A stretch of 64,000 bases of DNA from Archangiaceae bacterium (lineage in GTDB: Bacteria; Myxococcota; Myxococcia; Myxococcales; Myxococcaceae). The position numbers were made by a program, and so were the translations under genes. Shown here in pieces: positions 63,421 through 64,000 of the stretch. A model generated the notes under the pieces. The model saw only the letters and a program-made list of their open reading frames with translations, searched no databases and was not told where the DNA came from. The stretch's first letter is position 1; each line of letters opens with the position of its first letter. Where the stretch lies: assembly GCA_016879935.1 (NCBI GenBank), contig JAACJQ010000041.1, positions 1 to 64,000 on the forward strand. Direction: 5' to 3'.

Positions 63421-64000
63421 ATGGGGAGACTGGGCGCGCTGGTGGTGGTGGTGGGGTTGGTCGCGTGCGAGCCCGACGTTCCGCCTGCGTGGGCCCCGTC
63501 GGCGAACGTCACGCTGGAGCGGCTCTCGTTCGACCCGCCTGATCTGCTGCTCGAGGTCGAAGGCAGCACCCGGGTGAACCTGTGGGCGGCGTTCTCCGAT
63601 GGCTCCCGCTCGAACGTGACGCCCGACGCGCGCTTCTGGAGCGCCGACGACACCGTCGTCTCGGCCTCGAACGACCCCGAACGTCGCGGTTCGCTCTCGG
63701 CACACGCGACCGGCGCCACGCAGATCTGGGGCGAGCTCGACGGCCTGCGTGTCGCGCTGCCCGTTCGTGTGCGGAGCGCCGAGCCGGTTCGACTCATCGT
63801 CAGCCCATCGTCTGCGCGCGTCGCGATTGGCCAGCGCGCGACCTTCGAGGTGCTGGTCGAGCGCTCCGACGGCTCCCGTGAGGTGGTGAGCAGTGAGCTC
63901 GTGTGGCGCTCGGGGAACGCGTCGGTCGCTCGACTCGAGGCCTCGTCATTCGTGGGGCTCGAGGCGGGCAGCGCCGAGCTCGAGGTGTCGTGGCGCGGCT
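63421..64000 (+). CDS. Lipoprotein with bacterial Ig-like domains (partial, right edge)
   Basis: The frame opens at ATG 63421 with GGGAGG six bases upstream and runs off the window; at least 193 residues are seen. A signal peptide with lipobox LVAC is followed by BIG2-type Ig-like domains. The pattern F-x-x-P...L...G....L.V...SDGS...V (LSFDPPDLLLEVEGSTRV; LIVSPSSARVAIGQRATFEV) repeats with WSADDT and WRSGNA segments. Probably a surface lipoprotein. More repeats are expected beyond the edge. Confidence 0.78.
   Translation, partial: MGRLGALVVVVGLVACEPDVPPAWAPSANVTLERLSFDPPDLLLEVEGSTRVNLWAAFSDGSRSNVTPDARFWSADDTVVSASNDPERRGSLSAHATGATQIWGELDGLRVALPVRVRSAEPVRLIVSPSSARVAIGQRATFEVLVERSDGSREVVSSELVWRSGNASVARLEASSFVGLEAGSAELEVSWRG

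Overview
The window is GC-rich, densely coded bacterial chromosome and most resembles a myxobacterium-type member of the Myxococcota. The pointers are lipoproteins and linkers rich in Asp-Gly-Gly and Asp-Ala-Gly, PilZ, FHA and WGR domains, a complete run of Bat genes, the order lysS - LolC/E permease - LolD ATPase - bamA, and many small lipoproteins. BamA and Lol proteins indicate a Gram-negative envelope. The species assignment is inference. I saw no rRNA, tRNA, CRISPR array, transposase, integrase or phage gene. No gene-free stretch exceeds 300 bases; the longest (about 185 bases, 49706-49890) holds a short direct repeat.

Layout. 1-5.8 kb: patatin-like phospholipase (cut by the left edge), PilZ protein, response regulator, large FtsX/MacB-type permease, GNAT acetyltransferase, an exported unknown and a small STAS-like protein. 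5.9-13.2 kb: one minus-strand operon running from a BatD/DUF4381-like protein through BatA, BatB, BatC, BatD and BatE to a LolD-type ATPase, without the usual MoxR and DUF58 genes. 13.3-20.4 kb: RHH-like protein, DUF4105 membrane protein, coiled-coil protein, Fe/Mn superoxide dismutase, prfB with its programmed +1 frameshift, a membrane protein, an L,D-transpeptidase, and an ECF sigma factor with a membrane-anchored partner. 20.5-28 kb: lysyl-tRNA synthetase, LolC/E-like permease, LolD and BamA, a translation plus outer-membrane-assembly operon.

28-43.4 kb: FHA protein, CBM9-like lipoprotein, HSL-type hydrolase with a crotonase, a dihydroorotate-dehydrogenase-like protein coupled to pyruvate:ferredoxin oxidoreductase, a repeat-bearing lipoprotein, a divergent Cys/Met-family PLP enzyme, glycogen phosphorylase, and an ECF sigma factor coupled to a DUF2892 protein. 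43.4-50.5 kb: M23 endopeptidase, small unknowns, a patch with an internally deleted SGNH-hydrolase remnant and a WGR-TIGR02996 gene with an apparent frameshift, an EI24-like protein, and a PilZ-Hsp70 fusion. 50.5-64 kb: alaS with a lipoprotein, pectin-acetylesterase-like lipoprotein, DUF4173-like membrane protein, a propeller-type lipoprotein with a membrane protein, a HEAT-repeat protein, a HAMP protein, a DnaQ-type exonuclease with a helicase-like but Walker-less C-terminus, an HPF-like protein and a lipoprotein cut by the right edge.

Functional themes are envelope biogenesis and maintenance (Bat, Lol, Bam, L,D-transpeptidase, M23 peptidase), translation (prfB, lysS, alaS, HPF-like), central carbon metabolism (NifJ, GlgP) and signalling (PilZ, FHA, two ECF sigma factors, HAMP). 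I did not find a clearly new multi-gene defence or biosynthetic system. The best leads are the PilZ-Hsp70 fusion, the MoxR-less Bat operon carrying a LolD ATPase, the extended LolC/E-like permease, the LysRS insertion and the decayed patch at 45.4-45.7 kb. Many long open frames antisense to these genes are by-products of high-GC codon use and are left out.
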